A program made the translations under genes and the position numbers. Under the pieces are notes generated by a model. It saw only the letters and a list, made by a program, of their open reading frames with translations. It had not been told where the DNA came from and searched no databases. This document shows, piece after piece, positions 15,389 to 23,095 of a stretch of DNA of 64,000 bases. The stretch comes from Pseudomonas grimontii (lineage in GTDB: Bacteria; Pseudomonadota; Gammaproteobacteria; Pseudomonadales; Pseudomonadaceae): the NCBI RefSeq assembly GCF_007858185.1, contig NZ_VFES01000012.1, positions 62,001 through 126,000 on the forward strand, read 5' to 3'. Each line of letters opens with the position of its first letter. The stretch's first letter is position 1.

Positions 15389-15427
15389 CACGATACGTGT
15401 TGACACATGAAACACACTGCGTGATAT
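15389..15427 (+). promoter_or_regulatory. Second CI-controlled promoter, for the rightward early operon
   Basis: A good promoter, TTGACA (15400-15405), 16 bases, TGATAT (15422-15427), is flanked by two copies of the cI/cro operator motif: CACGATACGTG (15389-15399), touching the -35, and CACACTGCGTG (about 15413-15423), touching the -10. The repressor should therefore shut off the rightward small-gene operon during lysogeny. Confidence 0.75.
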
Positions 15428-15463
15428 TTGCCTCACTCTTCCACCACAGAGCGAGGCAACACT

Positions 15464-15640
15464 ATGCACACCACAGCCACCCTGCACGTCCACCCGGCCG
15501 CTGCTAACCCCTCCCGCATCTTCGAAATCCGCCGACTGGCACAAGACTGCGGCTGCGCCTTCATCGCGTTCAAACCCAAACTGAAACAGCGCTCAGCGCC
15601 TGCCCCATTTGACCCAAATGGTGGAGGGCATGCGGCATGA
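15464..15640 (+). CDS. Small early phage protein of unknown function
   Basis: A 58-residue protein starting MHTTATLHVHPAAANPSRIF, with a GAGG site before the ATG. It is first in the rightward early operon, 37 bases after the CI-controlled -10 box. It has an amphipathic helix (SRIFEIRRLAQDCG) and a Pro/Gly-rich tail; no known motif. The stop overlaps the next start by four bases. Function unknown. Confidence 0.7.
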   Translation: MHTTATLHVHPAAANPSRIFEIRRLAQDCGCAFIAFKPKLKQRSAPAPFDPNGGGHAA

Positions 15641-16191
15641 GCCGGCTGAAACTCAGCAATCAGTCCAAACAACTTCTGGCGGCCCAAGTCCGCTTGACCG
15701 GTACCTTCCATCACGACCTCAAAACTGCAGCAGGGACGAACGTTCAGGCCACTGCGGAGTTCGACCAATGCACTTCGGCGATCCACCTGTCAGTCGCCAT
15801 TAGCGGCACTCGCAACAGCATTACACTGGATCGCAAGCACCGCAACAACGGCCGTAGAGCTGCTCGTTTTATCGAAGCGAGCGCGAATGGTGGGGTCGAA
15901 TCACTTTCGCTGGATGGCGCGGACGAACATGAGCCGGTAACAGATACAGAGATCATGCTTCGCCATGCAGTGCGGACCGGGAAAGGTAGCTATTACCCAC
16001 GTATCGCCGGGATCGAAGACCTACGACTCATCGTCGCGTCAACGCAACGTGGCGCGATAGTCGCAACCCTCGAAACTGACGACGCAAGCGCTCAGATTCT
16101 ACTGCCACGCGCCCCACACGAAGCCTATGCCGTCCTGGTAGAGCATCTTGAGCGCTTCGTCGCTGGCCACCGCTTGGCAATGGCCGCCTAG
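15637..16191 (+). CDS. Early phage protein of unknown function (184 residues)
   Basis: Second gene of the rightward early operon, overlapping its neighbour by four bases. The protein is alpha/beta in composition with no membrane segment. It includes an IHLSVAISGTRNSITLDRKH strand-rich segment and an Ala-rich C-terminus (HEAYAVLVEHLERFVAGHRL). I do not recognise the family and see no catalytic signature. Its position suggests a host-takeover or recombination-control protein, but this is inference. Confidence 0.7.
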   Translation: MSRLKLSNQSKQLLAAQVRLTGTFHHDLKTAAGTNVQATAEFDQCTSAIHLSVAISGTRNSITLDRKHRNNGRRAARFIEASANGGVESLSLDGADEHEPVTDTEIMLRHAVRTGKGSYYPRIAGIEDLRLIVASTQRGAIVATLETDDASAQILLPRAPHEAYAVLVEHLERFVAGHRLAMAA

Positions 16192-16200
16192 GAGGACGAC

Positions 16201-16485
16201 ATGGAACGCAACCTCGAACAAGCCGCCAAGTACTTCGGACTTACACGCCCCAAATTGATCGCTCTGATGCGCGAGAAAGGCCTGCTGAATGACCGCCGCC
16301 TTCCAGCCTTCCCCATTCGTGATCGCGAGTACCTGCGGATCAAGAACGGCAACTGGTACCACGAGACCGCGGGCATGCAATACAGCCAGTCGACCAAGGT
16401 CAGGCAAGCCGGCATGCCATGGCTGGCCGAGCAACTAGGGCTCGAACTGCCAGCCATCCCGGCAGACAACCGTGACGTGGCCTAG
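16201..16485 (+). CDS. KilAC-domain antirepressor-like protein (stand-alone domain)
   Basis: A 94-residue protein that covers little more than a KilAC domain: ERNLEQAAKYFGLTRPKLIA, REKGLL, then the basic LRIKNGNWYHETAG, and a C-terminal VRQAGMPWLAEQLGL. In larger phage antirepressors KilAC follows a Bro-N or KilA-N domain; here the partner domain is absent. A GGAGG site precedes the ATG. It may counter the CI repressor or bind DNA in early infection. It overlaps the next small gene. Confidence 0.8.
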   Translation: MERNLEQAAKYFGLTRPKLIALMREKGLLNDRRLPAFPIRDREYLRIKNGNWYHETAGMQYSQSTKVRQAGMPWLAEQLGLELPAIPADNRDVA

Positions 16486-16642
16486 GGAGTACGCCCGCCA
16501 GATCGTCGCCATGCGCACACGCGAGGAGCGCAACGCCGCGCTCCTCGAAGTGCCGGAGCATCTGCGGGAGCTGACTAAACGCCATTGCCTGAATGCCTGG
16601 AATCATCCTCAACGGAAGAAACCCAATGACTGCACACGCTGA
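16472..16642 (+). CDS. Small conserved phage protein (56 residues)
   Basis: A short frame with a GTG start, MTWPREYARQIVAMRTREER, overlapping the KilAC gene by 14 bases and the next gene by 17. It is a basic, helical peptide with VPEHLRELTKRHCLNAWNH. Similar short WPREYARQI proteins are, from memory, common in early operons of Pseudomonas and related prophages, with no known role. The overlap on both sides and coding-like composition support it. Confidence 0.65.
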   Translation: MTWPREYARQIVAMRTREERNAALLEVPEHLRELTKRHCLNAWNHPQRKKPNDCTR

Positions 16643-16949
16643 CCAGCAGCAACTGCGGCTGCTGCCCGCACCAGATCCGGCGACAGTCGAACTGCTGTAC
16701 CGGACCTTCGGTGACGTTCTGATCCCAGTGGATAAGTTGCGCGAACGGTACTTCCGGAACCTCAACGAAGAATCTTTTGCCGCAGCAATTGCCACAGGCC
16801 GAATTCAACTGCCCGTGACGACGCTGGTCAACAGCCGCAAGGCGCCGAAGTACGCCCACATCAAGCATGTGGCCTCGCTAATCGACATTCGCGCCTATAG
16901 GGCGGATGAAGATATGCCGCGACCAGAAGCCGCCGGCGACGAGGTGTGA
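16626..16949 (+). CDS. PrtN-family regulator-like protein (first copy)
   Basis: A 107-residue protein starting MTAHADQQQLRLLPAPDPAT. Its core, LLYRTFGDVLIPVDKLRERYFRNLNEESFAAAI and the following GRIQLPVTTL and HIKHVASLIDIRA segments, follows the pattern of the pyocin activator PrtN, also seen in the better match at 20783. PrtN activates pyocin genes at P-box sites. It starts inside the upstream small gene and ends one base before the next start, so it is part of the operon. Confidence 0.65.
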   Translation: MTAHADQQQLRLLPAPDPATVELLYRTFGDVLIPVDKLRERYFRNLNEESFAAAIATGRIQLPVTTLVNSRKAPKYAHIKHVASLIDIRAYRADEDMPRPEAAGDEV

Positions 16950-16950
16950 C

Positions 16951-17148
16951 ATGTCACTGCTCGATCAATGCCGACACTGCGATACACCGTTGTCTGCCGA
17001 AGAAAAGGCCAGCCGACTGTGTGATGAGTGCAGCTACTTTGCCGCCGATTATCAGCGCTACGACGCCCTTCGAGAGGAGGGCTACATGTCCCACCAGGCC
17101 AAGCTGATGTGTGGCTTGGCAGATCCACCAGATCCAGACGACGAATAA
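16951..17148 (+). CDS. Small zinc-ribbon phage protein
   Basis: A 65-residue protein with two Cys pairs, CRHC near residue 7 and CDEC near residue 24, that could form a small zinc ribbon, followed by an acidic tail ending DPPDPDDE. It overlaps nothing but follows the PrtN-like gene by one base. Many prophages carry such DNA- or protein-binding knuckles early in infection; no specific role can be assigned. Confidence 0.7.
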   Translation: MSLLDQCRHCDTPLSAEEKASRLCDECSYFAADYQRYDALREEGYMSHQAKLMCGLADPPDPDDE

Positions 17149-17199
17149 CACACCAATTGGCTGCCACCACCAGCCAACACACCACCAGGAGCACACCAC

Positions 17200-17601
17200 A
17201 TGACTGCAATTCAAATCTTCGCATTGATCAGCATCATCTTCGCCGCCGCGATCCTCTACTGGGTCGGGTACCGGGGCGGCCTCACAGACGGCAAAAATGA
17301 AGGCTACGAGGAAGGCCACTCTGATGGATACGCCATGGGGCAGGACGGAGCATCAGCGGCGTACGCGACCTCGCTCAAAAACATGTCAGATCAATGCATG
17401 CGCACAGAACTCTTGTTGAGCCGAGAGCCGCAAGACCGTTACACACTCCTCGCCATTGCCGAGAAGCTGAAGCTCGCCGCCGACACCTTCCGCGCTGTTA
17501 GATCCGAAAGCCAAGCAACGCAGGCACTTGCCCTACGTGATAAGGCACTGGATATGGCTGCGCTGATGGACCGTTTCGAGCTGAAGGGGGACGCAGCATG
17601 A
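17200..17601 (+). CDS. Membrane-anchored small phage protein
   Basis: A 133-residue protein with one N-terminal membrane segment (IFALISIIFAAAILYWVGY, about residues 5-23), a Gly/Glu-rich repeat region (GGLTDGKNEGYEEGHSDGYA, about 26-45) of the kind seen in spanin- or RzoD-like stalks, and a helical C-terminal part. No signal-peptidase site is visible. It has a GGAG site upstream and overlaps the next gene by four bases. Function unknown. Confidence 0.7.
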   Translation: MTAIQIFALISIIFAAAILYWVGYRGGLTDGKNEGYEEGHSDGYAMGQDGASAAYATSLKNMSDQCMRTELLLSREPQDRYTLLAIAEKLKLAADTFRAVRSESQATQALALRDKALDMAALMDRFELKGDAA

Positions 17602-17819
17602 GCCGCGCCGTCCCCATGCTGCGCCTAACACCCCAAGCCGCCGGCACACTGCAACAGCAGCACGCCAAGGCCACCAAGGAACTACGCGCCCTGACCCGCT
17701 ACAGCAAGGAACTCGACCGGCAGCTGAAGGCGCTGATCGGGCATGACGCGTTGCGCCAATTGCACAAAGCAACCGAAAACGCCCTGCTGCTGGCCGATCT
17801 CGTGAAGGAGGCCGCATGA
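17598..17819 (+). CDS. Small helical phage protein of unknown function
   Basis: A 73-residue, mostly helical, basic protein (AKATKELRALTRYSKELDRQ) with coiled-coil-like heptads. It overlaps both neighbours by four bases (ATGA junctions), a sign of tight coupling with the HD-domain gene that follows. No family recognised. Confidence 0.7.
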   Translation: MSRAVPMLRLTPQAAGTLQQQHAKATKELRALTRYSKELDRQLKALIGHDALRQLHKATENALLLADLVKEAA

Positions 17820-18358
17820 ACTGCATCCTCACCCATACCGGCAAGCACTTCGATTTGTACGAGCCAGACGCCAACATGATCGACCCACGGGACATCTCAC
17901 ACGCGCTAGCCCACCTGTGCCGCTTCAACGGCCACACCCGCGAGTTCTACAGCGTGGCCCAACACAGCTGTATCGTCGCCGAACTGGTGCCGGAAGAGCA
18001 CAAGCTCGCGGCCTTGCTTCACGACGCAGCCGAGGCGTACCTAGGCGACATCACCCGGCCACTCAAGCAGTGGATGCCCGACTACCGAGGCTTCGAGGAC
18101 GTGATCTGGATGCGCGTTTGTGAGCGCTTCGACCTGGACCTAGATCTCCCCGCTCACGTGCACCAGGCCGACCTGATTGCGCTGGCGACCGAGCGCCGCG
18201 ACCTCATGCCAACCGATCCGGCTATTTGGGATTGCTTGGTCGGCATCGAACCCATGGTTGAAATCATCCGCCCATGGCCTGCCGCAGAAGCCCGACTCAC
18301 CTACCACCAGCGACTGATGGACCAACTCGCTATCGAACACCGGAGGAAAGCGGCATGA
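17816..18358 (+). CDS. HD-domain phosphohydrolase (YfbR-like nucleotidase)
   Basis: A 180-residue HD protein. The metal ligands follow the YfbR-like layout: His50 in YSVAQHS, the HD pair in LLHDAAEAYLGD (His69-Asp70), and an Asp in HQADLIALATE. YfbR-type enzymes dephosphorylate deoxynucleoside monophosphates; in phages they may rebalance nucleotide pools. The start overlaps the upstream gene by four bases and the stop overlaps the next start by four, so it is co-translated with its neighbours. Confidence 0.85.
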   Translation: MNCILTHTGKHFDLYEPDANMIDPRDISHALAHLCRFNGHTREFYSVAQHSCIVAELVPEEHKLAALLHDAAEAYLGDITRPLKQWMPDYRGFEDVIWMRVCERFDLDLDLPAHVHQADLIALATERRDLMPTDPAIWDCLVGIEPMVEIIRPWPAAEARLTYHQRLMDQLAIEHRRKAA

Positions 18359-19044
18359 AGAACCACTTGGACAACACCAATGCCCTGCCCGCTTTGATCC
18401 GCGCTACTGAAGGCGTCGACACGCTAGAAACAAACAGTCTCTGCTGCGCAGCAGCAGGCATTATTGCTCCTATCAGCGCCACTGCCGAGGCACTTATACC
18501 CCACGAAAAGCTGCGCGGGGCAGCGCTCGCTGATGCAACGCTGAACGCTCAGGAACGCCCGCTCGCGCAGCCTGCCTTGGGGTATATCGCCGATCTCACA
18601 GTACTAATGAACATCAACGGCGTGGGCCGTAAGATGGCGGAGAGAATCCATGCAGCAGGTTTCCGCCTTACCGATAGCAATGGAGTTCACACCGAGACTC
18701 AAGTTGATGCGCAGCCGATATGCCATATCGCCCTGAAGGATCTTGAGTACCTACAAGGCGGTACAGATCGACACGCCGTGGTCCGCTCTGGCGCAGTGTC
18801 AAAATACAAACTCCCGCTCTACACACGCCCGCCTTGTGGTGCATTCAATCAGTCAGCTCTCAATAGTGATAGCGACGCATCAGTAGCAGCAATCCAGTTT
18901 GCTCTCTCAGCAGAAGAAGGTATGACGTTCCTTCGAATCTGGAACGAAGGCGAATTCGACACCATCCGCGAGGAATGGCCGGAGGCACCGGAAGAAGTGT
19001 TCATCGGCGCGGATCCGTTGCATGCCAGGGAGCAACGGGTATGA
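18355..19044 (+). CDS. Early phage protein of unknown function (229 residues)
   Basis: Starts MKNHLDNTNALPALIRATEG at an ATG overlapping the HD gene stop, preferred to the longer frame at 18274. The middle contains a helical NGVGRKMAERIHAAGFRLTD stretch; the acidic C-terminus (FLRIWNEGEFDTIREEWPEA) resembles the end of several Pseudomonas phage proteins of unknown role, from memory. No catalytic motif seen. It overlaps the methyltransferase start by four bases, so it may work with it. Confidence 0.65.
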   Translation: MKNHLDNTNALPALIRATEGVDTLETNSLCCAAAGIIAPISATAEALIPHEKLRGAALADATLNAQERPLAQPALGYIADLTVLMNINGVGRKMAERIHAAGFRLTDSNGVHTETQVDAQPICHIALKDLEYLQGGTDRHAVVRSGAVSKYKLPLYTRPPCGAFNQSALNSDSDASVAAIQFALSAEEGMTFLRIWNEGEFDTIREEWPEAPEEVFIGADPLHAREQRV

Positions 19045-20786
19045 CTTCCTTCAATCCAACCCCAATTACATCAGCCGTCAAAACCCAGTTCGGGCTCGAC
19101 TTCGCCGGCGAGATCCGCGTCGACCTCTTCGCTGGTGGCGGCGGCGCAACCATGGGCCAGGAGATGGGAACCGGCATACCGGTCGACATCGCCATCAACC
19201 ACAACCCCGACGCCATCAGCATGCACAAGCGCAACCACCCAAGCGCCGAGCATTACATCACCGACGTATACGACGTGTGCCCCCGCCTGGCGACGCGCGG
19301 CCGTCCAGTTGCGCATCTGCATGCCAGCCCCGAATGCACCCACCACAGCCTTGCTGCCGGCGGTCAGGCGCGTAGCACCACCAGCCGTTCGCAGTCATGG
19401 GTCATTCAGAAATGGGGAGGCCAGGTCAGCCCCCGCATGATCACGATGGAAAACGTGGTGCAGATCCTCCAGTGGGGGCCGCTGATCGCGAAGCGCTGCA
19501 GCAAGACTGGCCGAGTGGTACGCCGTGACATGACTGTCGCAGCTGTCGGCGAGCGAGTACCGGTACAAGAACAGTACCTGGTGCCCGATCCAAAACGGAA
19601 AGGACGAACCTGGCGCCGCTTCGAAAACAACCTGCGGTCCATGGGCTACGACCTGATGTACGGCAAACTCAAAGCCTGCGACTTTGGCGCCGCCACTACC
19701 CGCGAGCGCTTGTTCCTGATCGCTCGCCGTGACGGCCAGCCACTGCGTTGGCCGGAACCGACGCACTTCAAAAACCCAGCCAAAGGACAGTCCGCCTATC
19801 GCAGCGCCGCCAGCTGTATCGATTGGTCTATTCCATGCCCGAGCATTTTCCTCACCAAGGAAGAAGGCCGTGCTGCAGGCGTGAAACGACCACTGGTGAA
19901 CAACACCATGGAGCGCCTACGCAAGGGCGCCAAGCGCTATGTCCTGGAACACAAGAACCCGTTCATTGTCAGCGTCAACCACACCGGCAACGACCTGGCG
20001 CGATGCCAGTCCGTAGAAGATCCGGCGAAGACCATCACCAGTGCGCAAGGATTCGCCCTCGTCACCCCACAACTTGCGCCCTTCATCACCGATCACGCCA
20101 ATGGCAGCAGCCAGCGCAACATGCCTGGAGATGATCCTCTACGGACCATCTGCAGTGGCGTGAAGGGCGGACACTTCGCCCTGGTCGTCGCATACTTCGC
20201 CCAGCACAACGGCGGGTACAACGTGACACCAGGGCACCACCCAGTAAAACCCCTTACGGCGATTACCACCACGGGCAGCCAGCAGCAGATCGTCACCGCG
20301 CATCTGTCGACAATTCGCAGGAACTGCGTCGGCCGGGCCATGGACGAACTGGTGCCCACGATCACGGCCGGCGCCGAACATCACGCCCTGGTCGAATACA
20401 AGCTTGCACCAGAGGTCCAGGCCGGCGCTATGCGTGTTGCTGCCTTCCTAATGGGCTACTACGGCAGTGACAACACTTACGACCTGCGTAACCCGGCCGC
20501 GACCATCACCACGCGTGACCGCCTGGCGCTTGTGACGGTGACGATCAAGGGCACGCCATATGTGATCGTGGACATTGGCATGCGAATGCTCACCCCGCGT
20601 GAGCTTTACCGTGCGCAGGGCTTCCCCGACAACTACGTGATCGACCGTGGGCACGACGGCCGAAAGTTCAGCAACAAGACTCAGGTGTTGATGGTAGGGA
20701 ACTCTGTGTCGCCGTGGCCGATGATGGCGCTGGTCAAAGTAAATAATTGCCGAAGTGAAAGAGAATTGACCAAGGAGGCAGCATGA
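19041..20786 (+). CDS. Phage DNA (cytosine-5) methyltransferase
   Basis: A 581-residue C5-cytosine methyltransferase. Motif I is DLFAGGGGA (28-36), motif IV has the variant catalytic loop SPECTHHS (Cys99) rather than the usual PCQ, motif VI is MENV (136-139), motif VIII is TTRERLF (219-225), and motifs IX-X are RMLTPRELYRAQGFP and VGNSVSP near the end. Between VIII and IX lie about five degenerate repeats of the form PxxTIT...ALV that probably make the target-recognition region. No restriction gene is adjacent, so it is likely an orphan protective enzyme. The stop overlaps the PrtN start. Confidence 0.92.
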   Translation: MTSFNPTPITSAVKTQFGLDFAGEIRVDLFAGGGGATMGQEMGTGIPVDIAINHNPDAISMHKRNHPSAEHYITDVYDVCPRLATRGRPVAHLHASPECTHHSLAAGGQARSTTSRSQSWVIQKWGGQVSPRMITMENVVQILQWGPLIAKRCSKTGRVVRRDMTVAAVGERVPVQEQYLVPDPKRKGRTWRRFENNLRSMGYDLMYGKLKACDFGAATTRERLFLIARRDGQPLRWPEPTHFKNPAKGQSAYRSAASCIDWSIPCPSIFLTKEEGRAAGVKRPLVNNTMERLRKGAKRYVLEHKNPFIVSVNHTGNDLARCQSVEDPAKTITSAQGFALVTPQLAPFITDHANGSSQRNMPGDDPLRTICSGVKGGHFALVVAYFAQHNGGYNVTPGHHPVKPLTAITTTGSQQQIVTAHLSTIRRNCVGRAMDELVPTITAGAEHHALVEYKLAPEVQAGAMRVAAFLMGYYGSDNTYDLRNPAATITTRDRLALVTVTIKGTPYVIVDIGMRMLTPRELYRAQGFPDNYVIDRGHDGRKFSNKTQVLMVGNSVSPWPMMALVKVNNCRSERELTKEAA

Positions 20787-21055
20787 ATACTCTTTTCCTA
20801 CTTATGGCGCAGTACGAAGGTCAAGCAGTCATTCCTCTTGATCGAGTATGCGCTGACTACATGCATCTGACCGTTGAGAAATTTAAACGCAAACGTTTAG
20901 ATGGCGAGATCGACATAGCTGTCGTACGACTAGGCGCAGACTCCCAAAAAGCAGCACTGGGCGTTCATATAAAAGACCTGTCAGACTACATTGACCGACA
21001 ACGTGAAAAAGCAACACGCGAGCAAAATCAATTAATGGGAAGAAAAGCAGCTTAA
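20783..21055 (+). CDS. Pyocin activator PrtN-family protein (second copy)
   Basis: A 90-residue protein beginning MNTLFLLMAQYEGQAVIPLD, nearly the PrtN signature, with FKRKRLDGEIDIAVVRLG and VHIKDLSDYIDRQREKA after it. P. aeruginosa PrtN is an activator of pyocin genes under RecA/PrtR control. Here it is the last gene of the early operon, so it may activate other phage or bacteriocin promoters. It overlaps the methyltransferase stop by four bases and is followed by a terminator-like hairpin. Confidence 0.85.
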   Translation: MNTLFLLMAQYEGQAVIPLDRVCADYMHLTVEKFKRKRLDGEIDIAVVRLGADSQKAALGVHIKDLSDYIDRQREKATREQNQLMGRKAA

Positions 21056-21083
21056 ACAACTGCACAACAACTAAACTACCATC

Positions 21084-21100
21084 TGGGGCCGAAGGCCCCA
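21084..21100 (+). terminator. Hairpin after the early operon
   Basis: TGGGGCC-GAA-GGCCCCA is a strong stem with a tight loop; the T-run after it is poor (TATTC). It separates the rightward early operon from the leftward AT-rich cassette and could serve either strand. Confidence 0.5.
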
Positions 21101-21148
21101 TATTCATGCAAGACTAAATATAAATAAAGCAAAAACGGCTAACAAGAA

Positions 21149-23077
21149 TCATTTTTTCAATGCGCTATATCTTTGACTAGAAACCCAATCACCAATATAG
21201 CCAGGCACCAAAAGCTCAAACTTAGCCCGAGATCCACCAGTGTAAAGTGAGCAAACCTTTCTATCAAACCCAAGCACGTCACCTTGCCTGATGTCACCAA
21301 ACATATCCGGCGCCAACATTACTGAATCGTACTCAGCATTTCTCGCATTCTCAACCATACCTAACTGATACCCACCAGATGACACACTATCAAGTGAGAG
21401 AAGAGAGACTTTAAGCCTCTCCAAATTATAGCCTCTCTCCATCATCGCCTGAATCTTATCAAAAACTTTATTCTCGGACTGCCCTTGAGCCAGAGCATCC
21501 CAAGTCGGGTAAAAAAACAATTTTCTATGTTTAGGTGGGGTGCCAGCATAAAACAAGTTTATGCAATCAACCATAAACATTTCAAACGAATTCCTCGAAC
21601 CGTGCAAAATAGCAAATCTTACACCTGCATGTGACAGCCGCTGAAACCATTCAAACATACCCCACTCAGACTCAACGAGAATAGTAGAAGGCGTGTCGGG
21701 CACCTTATTCAGGTCATAGAAAATAACATTTGTCGGATCATTACCCCCGCCCTCATACGGCAATTTTATTTTAGTTGGGTGAGCATCAATCAGCGGATTC
21801 AAGACGCCTTCCATATCCTTGCCTGCTCTGACGGAGCGAGTGACATCCCGTTGACGAATTTTTTTAGCGCGTTGAAACACAGGGCCAGTAATACATTGAT
21901 ACTCGTCACCCAAAGTTATTACTGCTTGCGGACTGCGATCAAGAATCTGAAGTATCGGCCGCGAAAGATCGTGACTCTCGTCGACAATTACGTGAGTATA
22001 AATATCCGGCACAACTTCATTTGAAAGCGACAGGCACTTCAACAAATGGTAGCCGAGAACTGGGAATCTAACCTCATAGGTTGCAGGAGAAATTGTAGCC
22101 TCCCAGACTCTAATTGAGTATTGCACCAAAACATCCGAATCAATACTACTTAGCCGCTCTTTAATATAGGGTAAATTTCGTTTATTTAACGAAATATCCA
22201 AGCTTTCACAATAACGCATTACAGCCCTTCGGCATATAGCGGCAACCCTTGCAGGGCTAATGCCGCCAACAGGTCCAAGGCTCAGAACCCGAGCGACCTC
22301 AGCATCACTGAGTTGGAGATACTCGTCGGCAGCTATGGAAAGATGGGGGTAAATAGGTCGTAATAATTCAGAAGCAAGCATCTTGAATGTTCTTGCTACG
22401 ACACCGTGACTCTTGATGCGCCCCGTGAGCTCATAAAGTTGAACTTGGGTTTTAGCAAGCACCAATGTTGTGCCAGGATTCATAAATTCGATCAGCGAGG
22501 AGATTAGATGCGTTTTCCCCGTACCTGCATAACCTTGAATATGAATGGACTCGTCTTTTTCCGCCAAGAAAGACTTAACTATGAGATTCTGCGGCGAACT
22601 TAGGCATAAAAGCCCTCCACTCGGTGTTTCGACCTCTACCTTAAATGCAGCCACCTTTTTAAAATGCCTTAACCGAAACTCATAATCCCACGTACCATTT
22701 GCAAGGAGATAATCCTCGGCCTTCACATCTTCTGGTGAGAGCAATTCCAGCCCAACTTTACGAAGACGATCAAGTCCTGAGTTAAACTTACCACCTTCAA
22801 AAATCCTTTTAGCTTCAGAAGCAAGACTTGCACCTCCATCCCCCTTCGTCTCACCCCAAGCAATCAAATCAAATAAAATCCGCTCAGCTGCGATAACAAC
22901 ATTAACACCACGCTCAACCGATGCAACATGCTGAATTAAAAGAGCTCCTGCAATTTCCGCAACAGTCATTTCATCAAACAACTCTGACGGGAACAAAGTG
23001 AGAGATAGAGCTCTAGCCTTCCCCTCACACAAGGGAATATAAAACTTATCCTCTACAGTACCAGAAAACCTACGCAT
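21149..23077 (-). CDS. SF1 (UvrD-like) helicase of a cargo cassette
   Basis: About 642 residues. A non-standard N-terminal ~160 residues precede the helicase core: Q motif (SSPQN), Walker A GYAGTGKTH (182-190), Walker B/motif II VIVDESHD (about 363-370), motif III LGDEYQ, and a motif VI-like YTGGSRAK (about 612-619). This is the SF1 pattern of UvrD/Rep and of several defence helicases. The ATG at 23077 has GGTGGGG upstream; a GTG at 23089 is an alternative. DNA is AT-richer than the phage genes on either side. It follows the ImmA/IrrE-like gene by a short gap, same strand. Confidence 0.8.
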   Translation of the reverse strand: MRRFSGTVEDKFYIPLCEGKARALSLTLFPSELFDEMTVAEIAGALLIQHVASVERGVNVVIAAERILFDLIAWGETKGDGGASLASEAKRIFEGGKFNSGLDRLRKVGLELLSPEDVKAEDYLLANGTWDYEFRLRHFKKVAAFKVEVETPSGGLLCLSSPQNLIVKSFLAEKDESIHIQGYAGTGKTHLISSLIEFMNPGTTLVLAKTQVQLYELTGRIKSHGVVARTFKMLASELLRPIYPHLSIAADEYLQLSDAEVARVLSLGPVGGISPARVAAICRRAVMRYCESLDISLNKRNLPYIKERLSSIDSDVLVQYSIRVWEATISPATYEVRFPVLGYHLLKCLSLSNEVVPDIYTHVIVDESHDLSRPILQILDRSPQAVITLGDEYQCITGPVFQRAKKIRQRDVTRSVRAGKDMEGVLNPLIDAHPTKIKLPYEGGGNDPTNVIFYDLNKVPDTPSTILVESEWGMFEWFQRLSHAGVRFAILHGSRNSFEMFMVDCINLFYAGTPPKHRKLFFYPTWDALAQGQSENKVFDKIQAMMERGYNLERLKVSLLSLDSVSSGGYQLGMVENARNAEYDSVMLAPDMFGDIRQGDVLGFDRKVCSLYTGGSRAKFELLVPGYIGDWVSSQRYSALKK

Positions 23078-23095
23078 AGCCCCACCCACAAAAAG

